Made by a program: the position numbers and the translations under genes. From Rhodocyclaceae bacterium UBA5602 (lineage in GTDB: Bacteria; Pseudomonadota; Gammaproteobacteria; Burkholderiales; Rhodocyclaceae): DNA of 17,381 bases. The first letter of the stretch is position 1. Every line of letters begins with the position of its first letter. Below the pieces are notes generated by a model, which had not been told where the DNA came from, searched no databases, and saw only the letters and a list, made by a program, of their open reading frames with translations. Positions 1 to 6,904 of this stretch are shown one piece after another. The stretch is taken from positions 1,506 to 18,886 of the forward strand of contig DILC01000063.1 in assembly GCA_002424865.1 (NCBI GenBank), written 5' to 3'.

Positions 1-405
1 CACCGTCTCTTTGGCCAGGGCTTCCAGGTCGACCTCGCCTGTGCCCGGGGGCAAGGCCTCATACAGCATTTTTGCGGCTGTTTCCATGCTGCCGACAAAC
101 ACCGTGCCCAAACCACACAAACCTGCGGCAACCGCCGCTTGCAAGGACTCCGGCGCACCCGCGTAAGTCAAGCGTGCGGCCAGGGCGCTGGGGGTGACAC
201 CATGCTCAACCAAGGTAACAACCAAGGCATTGAACATGACGGACTCTTGCGGCGTGGGCATGCGTGCGGTGAGCTCCAAAAACGCCATATCGCCCAAATT
301 CAGCTTGCCCAGGATTTCGCTCGGCAAATCGCGGCCACGCACATTGATTTGATCCGGCGTGCTCCAGGCAATGTCCGAACGTACCGGCTTTTGTTTTCTG
401 CTCAT
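1..405 (-). CDS. Citryl-CoA lyase-like protein (citrate synthase superfamily), 3' end missing
   Basis: The first 135 codons of a minus-strand gene lie here; the rest is beyond the window edge. The translation begins MSRKQKPVRSDIAWSTPD and continues with a stretch (LGDMAFLELTARMPTPQE, then LVEHGVTPSALAARL) that I recognise from proteobacterial proteins annotated as citryl-CoA lyase, members of the citrate synthase fold. The family catalyses C-C cleavage or condensation on CoA thioesters. The catalytic histidine and aspartate regions lie in the missing part and cannot be checked. The ATG at 405 is preceded on the minus strand by GGGAG with an 8-base spacer; an ATG at 410 is out of frame and meets a stop after two codons. 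The gene probably has its own promoter (476-505), so it may be independent of the iorAB genes 256 bases upstream. True substrate unknown. Confidence 0.8.
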   Translation of the reverse strand, partial: MSRKQKPVRSDIAWSTPDQINVRGRDLPSEILGKLNLGDMAFLELTARMPTPQESVMFNALVVTLVEHGVTPSALAARLTYAGAPESLQAAVAAGLCGLGTVFVGSMETAAKMLYEALPPGTGEVDLEALAKETV

Positions 406-475
406 ACCATGCACTCCCTCATGCTTTTTTATTGATCGACACGTTGCCATGCTGACCGCAAGCTCTTTGCCTTTT

Positions 476-505
476 TTTATATTTCTAAAATGTCTGCTTT
501 ATCAA
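476..505 (-). promoter_or_regulatory. Candidate sigma-70 promoter for the citryl-CoA lyase-like gene
   Basis: Read on the minus strand, TTGATA (505-500) is followed after 18 bases by TATAAA (481-476). Each hexamer matches the consensus at five of six positions. Transcription would start near 469, giving a leader of about 63 bases before the ATG at 405. The -35 element overlaps the outer end of the inverted repeat at 503-548, so a protein bound there, or the hairpin itself, could affect this promoter. This is by-eye matching only. Confidence 0.5.
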
Positions 506-548
506 AATTTCGGGGACAGAGCCTGCACACTCCACCCCCGAAATTTTG
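503..548. repeat. Perfect 13-bp inverted repeat with 20-base loop
   Basis: CAAAATTTCGGGG at 503-515 is exactly reverse-complementary to CCCCGAAATTTTG at 536-548, with a 20-base spacer. It lies between iorB (stop at 662) and the citryl-CoA lyase-like gene (start at 405). It may work as a transcription terminator for the long minus-strand operon, but no U-run follows the stem on either strand. Alternatively it is a REP-like element: the CGGGGACAGAG core looks like repeats associated with REP-type tyrosine transposases. That resemblance is from memory, not from a search. Confidence 0.75.
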
Positions 549-627
549 CCTGGACTATCCACGCCAGCGCCCCTTTAACGAGCGGCAAATCAGCATGGCA
601 CGGACAGGAGACAGGGCGTCTTGAATC

Positions 628-660
628 CTCACCATACCCTCACCACACCCGCACCACACC
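628..660. repeat. Three tandem 11-bp repeats just after the iorB stop codon
   Basis: Three adjoining 11-mers, CTCACCATACC (628-638), CTCACCACACC (639-649) and CGCACCACACC (650-660), differ by one base from one copy to the next. They end one base before the iorB stop codon (662-664), in the 3' untranslated side. The period is close to one DNA helical turn. Function unknown; they could be slippage-derived and neutral. Confidence 0.6.
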
Positions 661-661
661 A

Positions 662-2266
662 TCAGGCAGGTTTAATGCGCTGCTCTTCAGCATCAAGAAA
701 AGCCCGCATCGCCGGGGCGGAGGCGGCTTCTTTAGCCAGCAGGGCAAGGGCTTTGCTGCCCAGGGTATCCATGCTGCCACCGGCTTGTGCCAGGCGTTCG
801 ATGCGTGGCAAGCCTTCGTCCAGGAAAGTCCAGAAATCGTTCAAGGCATCCGTGCGCACGCGGCCATACCCTTTAACGATACGCCCCGCATCCGCTGCCA
901 GCGTGCCCAGTTGCGGACTCTTTTTAAGGTTGGCCACAATCGCGGCTTCCCAACGCGCCAGCAGGGCTTGCTCGTGGCCATAGCGGCGCGAGCTGCGGCG
1001 CACGCCCCTGAGCATGGAAATGCCACGCATGGTGGCGTAACCGAAAAAGCCGTTGGTGTTCATCTGAATCGGAAACTTCATGGCATCAAAATCAGACTTG
1101 AACAAGCGGCCCACTTTTTCAACCAAATTCGCGACGGGTGCGGGCAAGCCACCAAGAATCTGCTCCATATCCGGCACTAAATAGTCAGTGACAACAAAGC
1201 GCTGACCTTCGGTAACACCAAAATCCTGCTTGATACGCTCGAAACGCTCTGGCCGCGTTTTAAGCTGGGCAACACGCGCGCCATCTTCGTAAGTCATCCA
1301 GTTGGACAAATGCTGCGCATAGGCTTCCACCAGATTGGCATCGGCACCGGGCTGCTGGGCCATTTTGGCAACACGCGCCAAAAAGTCCTCGGCATACCGG
1401 GTATCCTGATAATCCATCAGGCGGTACAAGGCCTCGGCCAGAATCACATGCATGCGCGGGCCGTAGGTCAGTGCGGCATGGGACAACAAGCGATCGTAAT
1501 CCTTGCGCTGAGTCTCATTCAGACGCCCTTGCCGCTGGCGCGCCAGTTCAGCGCCATCCACCGGCACCTGGCCTTCGACCATCATGCGCGGCAAGGTGCC
1601 GTCCTTGACGCGGTTATAGCCAATATCAAAGGCGGCGATGCTGGCTTTAACATTCACTTCCGACTCGCGAATGGCCTCATGAAACGGCTCACGGGGCAAG
1701 TCAAACGCGGGGGAGGCAATCGCTGCGCCCAGCAACAAGGCATTGCTGGTCAAAGCGGGCAAACCCGCTTCCAATACCAGCCGTTGCGCATCCACCACGT
1801 TGTGGCGGTCAGGGGCGAGCTCGGCCACGGCGCGGGCGATGATGGAAGAATCGTAAATGCCGCCTTCAGCCGGCATTTTTTCCATCGTGGTCAAATAGCG
1901 CGTGCTGTTGCCGATGATGCTGCACGTGGGCGAAGCAAAGCCGCCAAATACCAGGCGACCTAATTCCAGCAGCTCCTGACCGATGAGCAGGTCCACGTCG
2001 CCTGGCGTGGCAAACACGGAAGTAATCGGCGTTTTGCCCTGGCCGGGAATGGCTTCGCAGTAGTAAGTCACCGTGCCCGCGCGTTGCGAGAGTCCGAGCA
2101 AACCAATGCTGGTCGCACGCCAGCCTGCGTTCAGCAGGCCATGCACGAGCCAATCGCTCAATACGCCCCCGCCCTGGCCACCGACCGTGCCGATGAGAAT
2201 GCGCTTGGCGCGAGGACGGTCTGCTGAGAGGGTTCCGGTTGATACAGTCGTCGTTGCGGTATTCAT
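662..2266 (-). CDS. iorB: Indolepyruvate oxidoreductase subunit beta-like, with long C-terminal extension
   Basis: 534 residues. Residues about 20-230 form the pyruvate:ferredoxin oxidoreductase gamma-type domain of IorB, with the glycine-rich motif GTVGGQGGG at 26-34 and the following LGLSQRAGTV segment typical of the family. Classical IorB proteins are only about 200 residues; here another 300 or so residues follow (RQGRLNETQRKDYDRL onward), matching the uncharacterised C-terminal domain of proteobacterial long IorB proteins (I believe DUF6537). With the alpha subunit it would oxidatively decarboxylate a 2-oxo acid to an acyl-CoA. It starts one base after the iorA stop (TAATATG), so the two are co-translated. 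Family assignment is firm; substrate is not visible. Arylpyruvates or arylglyoxylates are the conventional guess. The stop is followed by a short tandem repeat and a large hairpin. Confidence 0.88.
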   Translation of the reverse strand: MNTATTTVSTGTLSADRPRAKRILIGTVGGQGGGVLSDWLVHGLLNAGWRATSIGLLGLSQRAGTVTYYCEAIPGQGKTPITSVFATPGDVDLLIGQELLELGRLVFGGFASPTCSIIGNSTRYLTTMEKMPAEGGIYDSSIIARAVAELAPDRHNVVDAQRLVLEAGLPALTSNALLLGAAIASPAFDLPREPFHEAIRESEVNVKASIAAFDIGYNRVKDGTLPRMMVEGQVPVDGAELARQRQGRLNETQRKDYDRLLSHAALTYGPRMHVILAEALYRLMDYQDTRYAEDFLARVAKMAQQPGADANLVEAYAQHLSNWMTYEDGARVAQLKTRPERFERIKQDFGVTEGQRFVVTDYLVPDMEQILGGLPAPVANLVEKVGRLFKSDFDAMKFPIQMNTNGFFGYATMRGISMLRGVRRSSRRYGHEQALLARWEAAIVANLKKSPQLGTLAADAGRIVKGYGRVRTDALNDFWTFLDEGLPRIERLAQAGGSMDTLGSKALALLAKEAASAPAMRAFLDAEEQRIKPA

Positions 2267-2267
2267 A

Positions 2268-4433
2268 TTAGGCGGCTTCCTTGCTGGTTACGGGCGTACG
2301 GACGACGGGGCGGCCGACCATGAGACGGGATACGCTGGCCTTGATTTTTTCCAGCCAGCTGGCGTTTTCAATCTTGGTGACTTTAAAGAACGAAGGGCAT
2401 AACTGCGCAGCGGTCGTTACTTCGCCGCACACGCCACAGCCCACGCAGGTGGTATCAATGGCGGCAATCGGCGCAGTACGCAAGCTGTTCGGCCCTTCCT
2501 TCAACGTCAAGGATGGGCAACCGTTAAAGCGGATACAGGCGTGGTCGCCCACGCAAACTTCTGCATCCACACCCAAACGGTCAATCTCCACCCGTTCGCC
2601 CGCTTTAATGGCTTTTTCACGTTCGGGCTTGACGCGGCGTTGCTTTTGCAGCTGACATTCGGCTTCAGAAATCAGCACGCGCACCTTGGGGATTTTGGTG
2701 TCCCGCCGGTATCGCGTCATGATCTCATTGAACGCCTTGAAGTCATACGGATTCACCCGCTCGACATCCTTGACGCCCATGCCCCGGAAAGTGTTCTCGA
2801 TGCTCATGTCAGAGCCCACGTCTTCCCCTGTCATCAATTTGCCGACGTTGGGGTTTTCATGCGCACCCGTCATGGCGGTCCATTTGTTGTCCGCCACGAT
2901 GTAAATCGCATCTTGCCGGTTGTAGATGGCGTTAGCGGCGGAGGTATTAAACGCGCTGTGCCACAGCGTGCCGTCTCCCACGACAGATACGTTTTGCTGT
3001 TTGGATAGGGCCGAGATACCCGCTGCTGCGGCCAGCCCCCCGCCCATGCCCATGTTGGAGTCGGCCATGCCGAAGGGTGCGTAAGCGGCCATGCCGTAAC
3101 AGCCCACATCACCGCCGTGCCACTCTCTTTGCCCGGTTTTATATTCCTCGATCTTCATGTTGGCAAAAATCGGCCGCTCAGGGCAACCCGTACAGAAGGT
3201 CGGAATCCGTGGCGGCACAGGTGCGGGAAAGAGGCTTACCGCCTGGCTCTTCCTGGCCAGCACTTCGCCCAGGGTTGCGGTCGGGCTCAAGGCCAGTTCA
3301 GGCATGGCTTCGGCAATGAACCTGGCCAAGGGCTGGGCTACGCGGTCGGGCAGCAATTCGCCATATTTCGGGATAATGTCATGGCCATAAAACCTGGTCG
3401 TGATGCCGCGCTTTTGCATCAATGTACGCATCTGCATTTCCAGCAGCTCAGGCTGGCCTTCTTCAACCAGCAGCACATGGCTCTTGTCTTTGATGAAGTT
3501 GGCAATCTGATCGTCGTTCAGCGGATGAATGACGTTGAGTTGCAGCAGCTGCAGGCGTGAATCCATGTCGCCATACTCATCCGCCAAGCCCAGCAGGCTC
3601 AACAAGCGCATGGTGGTGTTAAAGGTTGTGCCGTGGGTGATGATGCCCACCCTGGCGCCTTCATGGCCAAAGTATTCGTTGAGTTTTCGCTCAACCACGA
3701 GACGTGCGGCAGTCGGCAGGCGGCTTTCAAAGCGCGCTGACTCCTGGTTATACGAGTTGGGCGGGAACGGGAAAGTTGCCGGGTTGCGCTTGAAATCAAC
3801 AGCCTTGTCGTTGGTATTGATCTTGGCCATGACGTTGTCGCCCACCGTCACGCGCGCGTTGCAGTGTGACAATTGCGGGCGCACCAGCACGGCGACAACC
3901 GATTGGCTATCGCGCGAAATATCCATGCCCTCTTTGACCATGCGGTGCAGCACTTGCGAGTCGCCGCGCGAATCAATGACGATAATGCCGGATTTAACGC
4001 CCCAGGCCAGGGTACGCTGCAATACCGAGGTACTCGATCCGCCGTAATCTTCACCGACGACGATCATCGCGCCGTCCTGGACACCGATCTGGGAGACGTG
4101 ATCGACCACGTCCTGGCCCACGCCATTGCCCAGCACCTTCCAGGTCACAGCACCCCGCACAGGGCCATAGACCGAGGTGGTCAGCAAGGCGGCGGCGGCC
4201 ATTTCATTGCTGGACGTCTCAAAAAAGATGCCATATTTCTTGAGCACCGTCTCGTAGGCGTCAGCCGCAGCGTCCATCACATTGGCCACCGGCGAGCCGG
4301 GATAGCCGCCGATATAGCTGATGCCGGATTCGAGCAGCGCTTTTAACACCACCAGCGCGCCATCGCCATACAGCGTGTCGCCGTGTTTGCCTTCCAGTTC
4401 TGCAATTTGTTCAGATGCGTAAGAATGTGCCAT
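2268..4433 (-). CDS. iorA: Indolepyruvate:ferredoxin oxidoreductase subunit alpha-like
   Basis: 721 residues, full length for single-chain IorA. Order of parts: N-terminal thiamine-diphosphate pyrimidine domain (residues about 20-190, with GYPGSPVANVMDA at 43-55); a middle domain to about 390; the CTGCP motif at 414-418; the pyrophosphate-binding domain with GDG at 486-488 followed by HSAFNTSAANA and the VADN segment; and a C-terminal ferredoxin-like region. The second cluster there is complete (Cys663, 666, 669, 679-Pro). The first reads CVGDHAC with GCP at 638-640, so Asp630 stands where Cys is usual. The start at 4433 has GAGGAG eight bases upstream. A 171-base gap separates it from the crotonase gene before it. 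It should couple 2-oxoacid decarboxylation to reduction of a ferredoxin-type acceptor; the substrate is unknown. Confidence 0.9.
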   Translation of the reverse strand: MAHSYASEQIAELEGKHGDTLYGDGALVVLKALLESGISYIGGYPGSPVANVMDAAADAYETVLKKYGIFFETSSNEMAAAALLTTSVYGPVRGAVTWKVLGNGVGQDVVDHVSQIGVQDGAMIVVGEDYGGSSTSVLQRTLAWGVKSGIIVIDSRGDSQVLHRMVKEGMDISRDSQSVVAVLVRPQLSHCNARVTVGDNVMAKINTNDKAVDFKRNPATFPFPPNSYNQESARFESRLPTAARLVVERKLNEYFGHEGARVGIITHGTTFNTTMRLLSLLGLADEYGDMDSRLQLLQLNVIHPLNDDQIANFIKDKSHVLLVEEGQPELLEMQMRTLMQKRGITTRFYGHDIIPKYGELLPDRVAQPLARFIAEAMPELALSPTATLGEVLARKSQAVSLFPAPVPPRIPTFCTGCPERPIFANMKIEEYKTGQREWHGGDVGCYGMAAYAPFGMADSNMGMGGGLAAAAGISALSKQQNVSVVGDGTLWHSAFNTSAANAIYNRQDAIYIVADNKWTAMTGAHENPNVGKLMTGEDVGSDMSIENTFRGMGVKDVERVNPYDFKAFNEIMTRYRRDTKIPKVRVLISEAECQLQKQRRVKPEREKAIKAGERVEIDRLGVDAEVCVGDHACIRFNGCPSLTLKEGPNSLRTAPIAAIDTTCVGCGVCGEVTTAAQLCPSFFKVTKIENASWLEKIKASVSRLMVGRPVVRTPVTSKEAA

Positions 4434-4604
4434 GGGGTTTACTCCTCTAAAATTATTGTTGCGCGTCGGTTTGCTGACCGCTCATTGCCTGCTGTGCTTC
4501 ATCATTCCCTGCATGCTTCATTAGTTAAATCGGTTTTTCAGCGCTGGGGCAGATTTCACGCCGTCCCGCCAAGGCCGACTTTTCATGCAACGCGGCATGA
4601 CGCA

Positions 4605-5393
4605 TTAACGCCCCTGAAACCTTGGCGGGCGCTTCTCGCCAAATGCTTTCAGGCCTTCTTTTTGATCTTCCGTCGTAATCAGGAAAGCCATGGACAAGGC
4701 CTCAACATCCATGAACGCATCAAACGGCATACGCAGCGCATCGCGCAAGGCTTTTTTCGCCAGGCCATGCGCAACCGTCGGGCCATCAGCCAGCTGATCG
4801 GCGATCTTTTGCGCTTGGCCAGTCAACTCACTGGCGGGAACTGTCCAGTTATACAAACCAATGCCGGTCGCTTCTTTGGCGGTCAAGGTTTTATTCAACA
4901 GCACAATTTCCTTTGCCCGCGTCATGCCCACGCGATGCGCCAGAAAATACAGCGCGCCCGAATCCGGCATTGCACCGATCTTGCCAAATGCCGGAATGAA
5001 TGCTGCTTCTTCGCTCGCCAGCACCAGGTCCGCCGCCATCACCAGGCTAATCCCCGCGCCTGCTGCCGGACCGTTCAGCACGGCCAGCACAGGCTTGTCG
5101 AGCATAATGATGGCGCGAATCAAGGGCCGCATTTCGATGTCCAGAAAATGCAGCACTTCGCTGGGCGAGTGGTTTTTGAAAATGGACTTCAAATCCCCCC
5201 CGGCGCAAAACACCGGGCCTTCGCCAGTGAGCGACACGGCACGCACGGACGGGTCGCGTGCGGCCTCAGCCAGCGCATCCGACAAGGCCCGCACGCACGT
5301 GGCGTCCAGGGCGTTGCGCACTTGCGGCCGCGTGATGCAAATTTCCATCACCGTGCCACGGCGAGAAACAGAAATGGTTTTCTCTTGGCTCAT
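4605..5393 (-). CDS. Crotonase-fold enoyl-CoA hydratase/isomerase family protein, PaaG-like active site
   Basis: 262 residues, usual crotonase length. The CoA oxyanion-hole segments are present (FCAGGDLKS at 62-70; NGPAAGAG at 107-114). The two glutamates of true enoyl-CoA hydratase (rat Glu144 and Glu164) align here with Ser116 and Phe136, so water addition by the classical mechanism is unlikely. Instead there is Asp144 in a PDSG motif, at the place of the catalytic Asp of PaaG (ring-epoxide/enoyl-CoA isomerase), and FIPAFGKIG resembles PaaG around it. An isomerase role is therefore more likely than hydration. The gene begins 15 bases after the preceding crotonase gene ends and has only a weak ribosome site, suggesting coupled translation. 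The CoA ester used cannot be read from sequence. Confidence 0.87.
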   Translation of the reverse strand: MSQEKTISVSRRGTVMEICITRPQVRNALDATCVRALSDALAEAARDPSVRAVSLTGEGPVFCAGGDLKSIFKNHSPSEVLHFLDIEMRPLIRAIIMLDKPVLAVLNGPAAGAGISLVMAADLVLASEEAAFIPAFGKIGAMPDSGALYFLAHRVGMTRAKEIVLLNKTLTAKEATGIGLYNWTVPASELTGQAQKIADQLADGPTVAHGLAKKALRDALRMPFDAFMDVEALSMAFLITTEDQKEGLKAFGEKRPPRFQGR

Positions 5394-5408
5394 TGGCGTG
5401 CTTTCTAC

Positions 5409-6209
5409 TCAGGGATTTTTGAAGTTGGGTTTTTCTTTGGCTTTAAATGCGCGCACCGCTTCCTTGTGGTTGTCCGTGCGGAAGGTAATGCCCTCCAAGC
5501 CTAAGGACGCATCAATCACCTGGTTAAGAATCATGCGCAAATAAAGATTCACGGAACGCTTGGTCATCTCTATCCCCAAGCGCGGGCCGTTTGCCATGCG
5601 TTCGGCAAAAGCGTAGGTTTTGGCTTCCAGTTCCGCAGCAGGCACAGCGTAATTCACCAGTCCCATTTCAGCGGCTTGCTTGCCGGTAAGCGGGTCGCCC
5701 GTCATGAGATATTCTTTCGCGCGATTGGGACCAATCAGCAAAGGCCAAATCACCGCGCCACCGTCCCCTGCAGCAACACCGACAGACACATGAGAGTCGG
5801 CAATTTTTGCATTCTCATCCATGAAGCTCACATCGGCAAACAGGCCCAGGGTTGCGCCCAGACCCATCGCCGCACCGTTAATCATGGAAATGATCGGCTG
5901 TGGCGCATCAATCATCGCACGCAGTACTTCAACACCTTCGCGCATCACGACACCGTAATCATCCCCCGTACCTTCGCTTAAGACGCGAATCCATTCCAGA
6001 TCGCCACCGGCGCAGAATGCACGGCCCGCAGGGTCGCCCGTGAGGACAATCGCGCCAATCGTGCGATCCAGCGCGGCTTCGCGCAAAGCCTGGGGCAGTT
6101 CCGCATGCATAAAAGCATCAACTGCATTGCGCTTCTCCGGCGAACTCAATTTAATAGTAAGGATCGCCCCTTTACGTTCCAGCACCAAACGCTGATATTT
6201 ATTGCCCAT
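5409..6209 (-). CDS. Crotonase-fold enoyl-CoA hydratase/isomerase family protein
   Basis: 266 residues with both oxyanion-hole segments (FCAGGDLEW at 65-73; NGAAMGLG at 111-118). The hydratase glutamates are again absent: Thr120 replaces Glu144 and His140 replaces Glu164 by direct alignment with rat enoyl-CoA hydratase. The segment ADSHVSVGVAAGDGGAVIW (137-155) carries Asp149, one residue away from the PaaG-type Asp, so this is a different subgroup from its neighbour and not a simple duplicate. The start at 6209 has GGAG upstream. A 65-base AT-rich gap separates it from the UbiX-like gene, enough for a weak promoter though I see no convincing one. Reaction uncertain: isomerase, hydrolase, or a hydratase with another acid/base set. 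Confidence 0.86.
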   Translation of the reverse strand: MGNKYQRLVLERKGAILTIKLSSPEKRNAVDAFMHAELPQALREAALDRTIGAIVLTGDPAGRAFCAGGDLEWIRVLSEGTGDDYGVVMREGVEVLRAMIDAPQPIISMINGAAMGLGATLGLFADVSFMDENAKIADSHVSVGVAAGDGGAVIWPLLIGPNRAKEYLMTGDPLTGKQAAEMGLVNYAVPAAELEAKTYAFAERMANGPRLGIEMTKRSVNLYLRMILNQVIDASLGLEGITFRTDNHKEAVRAFKAKEKPNFKNP

Positions 6210-6274
6210 TTCTCTCTCCGACGTTAATTAAAATTTTTTTGAAAACTTTTACTGCATTTAACTGCTACACCGTA

Positions 6275-6904
6275 CTAAAAATTTTGCGCTGCCGTTGATG
6301 CCTGTACTGGTCCATCCCATCGCTTCATGCCAGGCACATCAATATTGAATTGATCCAGCACGCGTCCTGCCATTTGGGTGACCGCATCATCCAGAGAACA
6401 AGGCCCAAGATAGAACGAGGGCACAGGCGGCATGATGACCGCCCCGGCTTCGGTTGCCAAGGTCATGTTGCGCAGGTGAATCAAATTCAATGGCGCTTCC
6501 CTTGTGACCAATACCAGCTTGCGCCGCTCTTTGAGTGTCACATCTGCCGCACGGGTAATCAGATTGCTGCTCGCCCCATTGGCAATTCCCGACAAGGTAT
6601 TCATCGAGCAAGGAATCACCACCATGCCTGCGGTACGGAATGAACCGCTGGCAATGCTTGCGCCAATGTCCTTGTTGCTGTGTACCTGCGTTGCCAGCGC
6701 TTCAAATGTTTCACGCGTCTCGTTTAATTCGAGCTTGGCGGTCAGCACGGCAGCGGAGGACAACACCAGATGCGTCTCCCAGCCTGACGCCTGTTGCATT
6801 AACTGCAGCAGGCGCAGGCCAAGCAAAGATCCAGACGCACCGCTAACCGCGATGACTAGCCTTTGCGGGGTTGGCGTTGGGGCCAAGGTCAAGGTTGAGC
6901 TCAA
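6275..6904 (-). CDS. vdcB: UbiX/Pad1-like flavin prenyltransferase (decarboxylase subunit B)
   Basis: 209 residues. The N-terminal VIAVSGASGSLLGLRLL (17-33) is the FMN-binding start of UbiX proteins; PCSMNTLSGIANG and the KLVLVTREAPL segment are also typical. UbiX makes prenylated FMN, the cofactor of UbiD decarboxylases, so it should serve the UbiD-like protein encoded at 8537-10021. Subunit B of vanillate/4-hydroxybenzoate decarboxylases (VdcB, ShdB, BsdB) is of this family; the symbol is given at family level. The start is not ATG: in frame there is a stop nine codons upstream and no ATG or GTG before the FMN motif, so a TTG is used, most simply the one at 6904, overlapping the preceding stop (TTGA). 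No clear ribosome site is present; translation is probably coupled. Confidence 0.88.
   Translation of the reverse strand: MSSTLTLAPTPTPQRLVIAVSGASGSLLGLRLLQLMQQASGWETHLVLSSAAVLTAKLELNETRETFEALATQVHSNKDIGASIASGSFRTAGMVVIPCSMNTLSGIANGASSNLITRAADVTLKERRKLVLVTREAPLNLIHLRNMTLATEAGAVIMPPVPSFYLGPCSLDDAVTQMAGRVLDQFNIDVPGMKRWDGPVQASTAAQNF

Noticed and set aside
359..1180. Long plus-strand open frame opposite iorB and the intergenic gap
   Set aside because: Antisense shadow of iorB: its amino acid composition is rich in His/Arg/Gln and matches no family, while iorB is clearly coding.
4383..5504. 373-codon plus-strand open frame opposite the crotonase genes
   Set aside because: Shadow frame across three real minus-strand genes and a gap; no domain or ribosome site.
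4605..6209. Feruloyl-CoA hydratase/lyase (Ech) for ferulate to vanillin
   Set aside because: Tempting next to vanillin-type genes, but the catalytic Glu of that group is absent in both crotonases and no feruloyl-CoA synthetase is in the window.
6210..6274. AT-rich gap between the UbiX-like and crotonase genes as a promoter
   Set aside because: AT-rich, but no pair of hexamers with good spacing; could be only an operon spacer.
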